Shown here piece by piece: positions 62,284 through 64,000 of a DNA stretch of 64,000 bases; the first letter of the stretch is position 1; the number at the start of each line of letters is the position of its first letter. The stretch covers positions 186,001-250,000 of the forward strand of contig NZ_JMPS01000020.1 of NCBI RefSeq assembly GCF_000735455.1, read 5' to 3'. The notes beneath the pieces are model-generated. The model made no database searches. It saw only the letters and a list, made by a program, of their open reading frames with translations, and had not been told where the DNA came from. Position numbers and translations under genes: made by a program. This DNA comes from Yokenella regensburgei ATCC 49455 (GTDB lineage: Bacteria > Pseudomonadota > Gammaproteobacteria > Enterobacterales > Enterobacteriaceae).

Positions 62284-62313
62284 GCCCGTAGTCTCCTTTG
62301 ATGGACTGCGGGC
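62284..62313 (+). other. Hairpin after dctA
   Basis: Arms GCCCGTAGTC and GACTGCGGGC pair with one G-T wobble. There is no T run. Likely an mRNA end or REP-type element. Confidence 0.4.
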
Positions 62314-62491
62314 CTACTCGCTTGCCGCCTTCCTGCAACTCGAATTATTTAGGGTATAATGGATGAATTATTTACGCTGACGTGTGACGTTTCGTCTTTT
62401 TTACGGTCTAACCGACGTATTTAACTCATTTTTTAGGCTGTCCGCCGCGGCGGATGGCCTTTGTATTCAGGATAGTTCATCAGGGGTTCAC

Positions 62492-63985
62492 ATGCAGGGC
62501 ACGAAAATTCGACTCTTAGCTGGCGGTTTGCTTATCATGGCGTCGGCCGGTTATGTGCAGGCGGAAGCGCTCCAGCCGGATCCAGCCTGGCAACAGGGAA
62601 CACTGGCGAATGGGTTACGCTGGCAGATGCTGGCAACCCCGCAGCGCCCGAGCGACCGCGTAGAAGTTCGTTTGAATATTAACGTCGGATCGCTGGCCGA
62701 GAGCGCACAACAGAGCGGCTACAGCCACTTCATTCCCCGTCTGGCGCTGACGCAAAGCGGCAGCTTAGAAACCATGCAGGCGCGCTCGCTGTGGCAGCAG
62801 GGCATTGACCCGTCGCGTCCGATGCCGCCAGCCATCGTCTCTTATGATTACTCTCTTTTTAGCCTCAGCCTGCCGAACAGCCGCAACGATCTGCTGAAAG
62901 AATCGCTGACCTGGCTTGCCGATGCGAGCGGTAAGCTGAACATCACCCAGGAATCGGTCAATAAAGCGCTGCACGCCGAAGACATGGTGGCGACCTGGCC
63001 GGTGAATGCTAAAGAGGGCTGGTGGCGTTATCGCCTGAAGGGCTCCACGATGCTCGGACACGATCCGGCAGAGGCGATGAAAGAGCCTGTAGATATTCAG
63101 CAACTGAAGGCGTTCTACGATAAATGGTACACCCCGGACGCAATGACCCTGATTATCGTCGGGAACGTGGAAAGCCGTTCGGTGATTGAACAAATCAACA
63201 AGATCTTTGGCGAGCTGAAAGGCAAACGTGAAACGCCGATGCCGGTGCCAACGCTGTCACCGCTGCCGGCGAAGCCGGTCAGCATCATGACCGACGCGGT
63301 GCGCCAGGACAGACTCTCTATCATGTGGGACAGCCCGTGGCAGCCCATCCGCGACTCTGCAGCCATGCAGCGCTACTGGCGTGCCGACCTCGCGCGTGAA
63401 GCGCTGTACTGGCATGTTCAGCAGTACCTCAACAAAAACAACACCAAAGATATCGGCCTTGGCTTCGACTGCCGGGTGCTGTACCAGCGTGCCCAGTGCT
63501 CCATTAACGTTGATTCGCCGAACGACAAGCTCAACGCCAGCCTGACTACTATCGCCCGTGAACTGGCGAAGGTGCGTGACAATGGTCTGCCGGAAGAAGA
63601 GTTTAACGCGCTGATTGGACAAAAGAGCCTTGAGCTGCAGAAGCTGTTCGCGACCTACGCGCGTACCGATACCGATATCCTGATGGGCCAGCGGATGCGT
63701 GCGCTGCAAAATCAGGTTGTGGATATCGCGCCAGAACAGTATCAGAAACTGCGTCAGGAGTTCTTAAGCACGCTGACGGTGGATATGCTGAATCAGGATC
63801 TGCGCCAGCAGCTGTCGCAGGATATGGGACTGGTACTGTTGCAGCCGAAAGGCGAGCCGGAGTACAACATGAAAGACCTGCAGGCGACCTGGGAGCAGCT
63901 GATGACACCGGCCGCGGCCACAGCTGCACCAGCGGTTACTGAGGATCCTCACGAGGCGACGGATATTCCATCCACCGCCCAGTAA
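62492..63985 (+). CDS. yhjJ: M16 peptidase-like periplasmic protein YhjJ, lacking the zinc motif
   Basis: A 497-residue protein (E. coli 498). The ATG at 62492 has CAGGGG 6 nt upstream and gives a signal peptide (about 1-24, ending VQA before EALQPDP). The fold is an M16 (pitrilysin-like) pair of domains, but the HxxEH zinc site is replaced by HFIPR at residues 79-83 (Glu to Pro, His to Arg), as in E. coli, so it should not be a metalloprotease. The C-terminal tail (about 470-497) is rich in Ala, Thr and Pro. Role unknown. Confidence 0.93.
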   Translation: MQGTKIRLLAGGLLIMASAGYVQAEALQPDPAWQQGTLANGLRWQMLATPQRPSDRVEVRLNINVGSLAESAQQSGYSHFIPRLALTQSGSLETMQARSLWQQGIDPSRPMPPAIVSYDYSLFSLSLPNSRNDLLKESLTWLADASGKLNITQESVNKALHAEDMVATWPVNAKEGWWRYRLKGSTMLGHDPAEAMKEPVDIQQLKAFYDKWYTPDAMTLIIVGNVESRSVIEQINKIFGELKGKRETPMPVPTLSPLPAKPVSIMTDAVRQDRLSIMWDSPWQPIRDSAAMQRYWRADLAREALYWHVQQYLNKNNTKDIGLGFDCRVLYQRAQCSINVDSPNDKLNASLTTIARELAKVRDNGLPEEEFNALIGQKSLELQKLFATYARTDTDILMGQRMRALQNQVVDIAPEQYQKLRQEFLSTLTVDMLNQDLRQQLSQDMGLVLLQPKGEPEYNMKDLQATWEQLMTPAAATAAPAVTEDPHEATDIPSTAQ

Positions 63986-64000
63986 GTTCCAGATAGTGCA

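Overview
This 64 kb window is chromosomal DNA of an Enterobacteriaceae species. Gene order and protein sequences closely follow the E. coli avtA-malS-bax-xyl-glyQS-cspA-bisC-tag-eptB-proK-dpp-bcs-dctA-yhjJ segment. The differences point to a relative such as Enterobacter, Lelliottia, Leclercia or Citrobacter rather than E. coli itself: yiaA and yiaB are absent beside xylB, an ABC-F gene sits between glyS and cspA, a methionine gamma-lyase gene sits beside yhjV, a two-gene glycan cassette lies after proK, and a Gly/Ser-rich lipoprotein gene lies beyond avtA. I cannot name the species from sequence reading alone. No phage, insertion sequence, integrase or CRISPR array was seen.

Layout. 1-2.1 kb: a Gly/Ser repeat lipoprotein that runs off the left edge, then avtA. 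2.2-5.4 kb: malS and bax, divergent around MalT boxes. 5.4-13.7 kb: the complete xylose regulon, xylFGHR divergent from xylAB, with CRP and XylR sites between them and transcript hairpins that could tune expression inside each operon. 13.7-18.3 kb: wecH, ysaB, glyQS. 18.5-20.2 kb: an ABC-F ATPase. 20.2-27.3 kb: cspA with its cold-box leader, yiaG, yiaF, ghrB, yiaD, bisC, yiaC, tag. 27.4-31.6 kb: yhjY, yhjX with a multi-copy YpdB-type operator, eptB, tRNA-Pro(CGG). 31.8-34.3 kb: an AT-rich flippase plus GT9 glycosyltransferase pair that looks acquired. 34.9-40.6 kb: dppABCDF. 40.7-44.7 kb: a sigma-54 enhancer-binding regulator, the transporter YhjV and methionine gamma-lyase, with a clear sigma-54 promoter and a 38-bp perfect palindrome upstream of the lyase. 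44.7-58.7 kb: a complete E. coli-type cellulose system, bcsGFE divergent from bcsRQABZC. 58.8-64 kb: pdeK, dctA, yhjJ.

How the parts work together. The xyl genes import xylose and convert it to xylulose 5-phosphate. The bcs genes make and export phosphoethanolamine cellulose under c-di-GMP control, and pdeK next door probably tunes that signal. dpp, yhjX, dctA and yhjV are nutrient importers or exporters. The strongest candidate for a little-described system is the regulator-yhjV-methionine gamma-lyase locus. Its sequence predicts a sigma-54-driven sulfur amino acid catabolic unit and gives a testable role to YhjV, which in E. coli sits without these partners.
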